From: ZC4RG30 sp039932715
GTDB taxonomy: Bacteria > Pseudomonadota > Gammaproteobacteria > Steroidobacterales > Steroidobacteraceae
Direction of reading: 5' to 3'
Length of the DNA stretch: 12,659 bases
Assembly: GCA_039932715.1 (NCBI GenBank)
Contig: JBDTPN010000051.1
Location: 1 to 12,659, forward strand
The notes under the pieces: generated by a model
Seen by the model: only the letters and a program-made list of their open reading frames with translations
Databases searched by the model: none
Told to the model about the DNA's origin: nothing
Program-made: the position numbers and the translations under genes
Shown here: in pieces, positions 11,661 through 12,659 of the stretch
Position numbering within the stretch: position 1 is the first letter of the stretch
How the letters are laid out: each line of letters starts with the position of its first letter

Positions 11661-12659
11661 TCAATCGCGGTCGTTACCGCCGATCTGTTCCTTGAGCAAA
11701 TCACCCAGGCTGGTGCCGGTAGCGCTCGAACCGGATTCGGTGCGATAGCTCTGCACAGCCTCGGCTTCATCATGCATTTCCTTGGCCTTGATCGACAGCG
11801 TGATCGTGCGCGTCTTGCGGTCCACGCCCACGAACTTGGCTTCGACTTCCTCGCCAACCTTGAGCACGGTGCGCGCGTCGTCGACGCGATCACGGCCCAG
11901 CTCCGTTGCCCGCAACTGGCCTTCCACGCCATTGCCCAGGTCGATCACCGCACCGCGCGCGTCGACTTCCGTCACGGTGCCCGTGACGATGCTGCCGCGC
12001 GGATGCTCGGCCACGTAACCGGAGAACGGATCCTTGGCCAGTTGCTTCACGCCCAGCGAGATGCGCTCGCGCTCCGGATCGATGGACAACACCATGGCCT
12101 CGATCAGCTGGCCCTTCTGGTAGCTGCGCACGGCTTCTTCGCCAGGGATGTCCCAGCTGATATCCGAGAGGTGCACCAGGCCGTCGATATTGCCGGCCAG
12201 GCCGATGAACACGCCGAAGTCGGTGATCGACTTGACCTGACCCGACACCTTGTCGCCACGGTTGAAGTTCTCGGCGAACTCCTTCCACGGGTTGGTCTTG
12301 CACTGCTTGAGGCCGAGCGAGATGCGGCGACGCTCTTCGTCGACATCCAGCACCATGACTTCGACTTCCTCGCCGGTGTGCACGACCTTGGCGGGGTTGA
12401 CGTTCTTGTTGGTCCAGTCCATTTCGGACACGTGGACCAGGCCTTCGACGCCGTCCTCGATCTCGACGAACGCGCCGTAGTCGGCGATGTTGGTGACCTT
12501 GCCGAACACACGCGTGTTGGGCGGGTAGCGGCGGGCGATGTTCTCCCACGGATCCGCGCCGAGCTGCTTGAGGCCCAGCGAGACACGCGAACGCTCGCGA
12601 TCGAACTTGAGGATGCGGACTTCGATCTCTTCGCCGACCTTGACCACTTCGGAAGGATG
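11661..12659 (-). CDS. rpsA: 30S ribosomal protein S1, C-terminal part (5' end outside window)
   Basis: The last 332 residues of S1 are present; the frame is open to the window edge at HPSEVVKVGEE. S1 binds mRNA on the small ribosomal subunit and helps start translation on weak ribosome sites. The fragment spans the end of one S1 domain and three more S1 (OB-fold) repeats. Clear landmarks are DRERSRVSLGLKQL, GLVHVSEMDWTNKN, DEERRRISLGLKQC, GLVHLSDISWDIPGEEAVR and DRKTRTITLSIKAKE, nearly as in E. coli. The tail TSLGDLLKEQIGGNDRD is divergent, as is usual. The full protein should be around 550-560 residues. Confidence 0.97.
   Translation of the reverse strand, partial: HPSEVVKVGEEIEVRILKFDRERSRVSLGLKQLGADPWENIARRYPPNTRVFGKVTNIADYGAFVEIEDGVEGLVHVSEMDWTNKNVNPAKVVHTGEEVEVMVLDVDEERRRISLGLKQCKTNPWKEFAENFNRGDKVSGQVKSITDFGVFIGLAGNIDGLVHLSDISWDIPGEEAVRSYQKGQLIEAMVLSIDPERERISLGVKQLAKDPFSGYVAEHPRGSIVTGTVTEVDARGAVIDLGNGVEGQLRATELGRDRVDDARTVLKVGEEVEAKFVGVDRKTRTITLSIKAKEMHDEAEAVQSYRTESGSSATGTSLGDLLKEQIGGNDRD

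Noticed and set aside
11661..12647. Full short rpsA starting at GTG 12647
   Set aside because: GTG 12647 is an internal valine; the frame continues to the window edge with typical S1 sequence.

Overview
The window is GC-rich and densely coded, and it looks chromosomal. It most likely comes from a gammaproteobacterium: it carries rpsA followed directly by ihfB, a ComEA-type helix-hairpin-helix protein, galU, and a DUF6491-like lipoprotein. I saw no insertion sequences, tRNA or rRNA genes, or CRISPR repeats. The longest stretch without a gene is about 113 bases, between ihfB and the ComEA-like gene.

Layout from left to right:
(1) 1-1069, minus: a phospholipase D family lipoprotein resembling cardiolipin synthase C, cut by the window edge.
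(2) 1144-3727, plus: a compact three-gene group. It encodes a small secreted protein of unknown function, a membrane-anchored formylglycine-generating enzyme (FGE) with both catalytic cysteines, and a Tat-exported sugar-isomerase-like TIM barrel. A promoter overlapped by an inverted repeat precedes it.
(3) 7087 down to 3762, minus: a translationally coupled operon. It encodes a vanillyl-alcohol-oxidase / p-cresol-methylhydroxylase family flavoprotein, a small exported c-type cytochrome, a tiny Tat-exported protein of unknown function, and a plant-type O-methyltransferase. This is the most interesting accessory block and suggests oxidation, and perhaps O-methylation, of a para-substituted phenol.
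(4) 7151-9400, plus and divergent from (3): a secreted two-lobed NTF2-like protein and a DHA1 MFS exporter. The shared 63-bp control region holds overlapping inverted repeats.
(5) 12659 down to 9404, minus: the conserved cluster rpsA (partial), ihfB, comEA-like, galU and the DUF6491-like lipoprotein, closely spaced.

How the genes may work together (inference): blocks (3) and (4) share a control region and could form one aromatic-compound module. In this view the flavoprotein passes electrons to the cytochrome in the periplasm, the methyltransferase acts on a phenolic hydroxyl, and the MFS protein moves substrate or product. Block (2) is an orphan FGE system: no sulfatase or CxPxR target is encoded in the window. 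Block (5) is housekeeping: translation, nucleoid architecture, DNA uptake or binding, and UDP-glucose supply.

Several start codons were moved from the longest open frame on the basis of ribosome-binding sites, overlaps with neighbours and family N-termini: galU (GTG 10857), ihfB (GTG 11658), the methyltransferase (GTG 4787), the cytochrome (ATG 5534) and the isomerase-like protein (ATG 2747). Family comparisons were made from memory of reference proteins; no alignment or database search was run.
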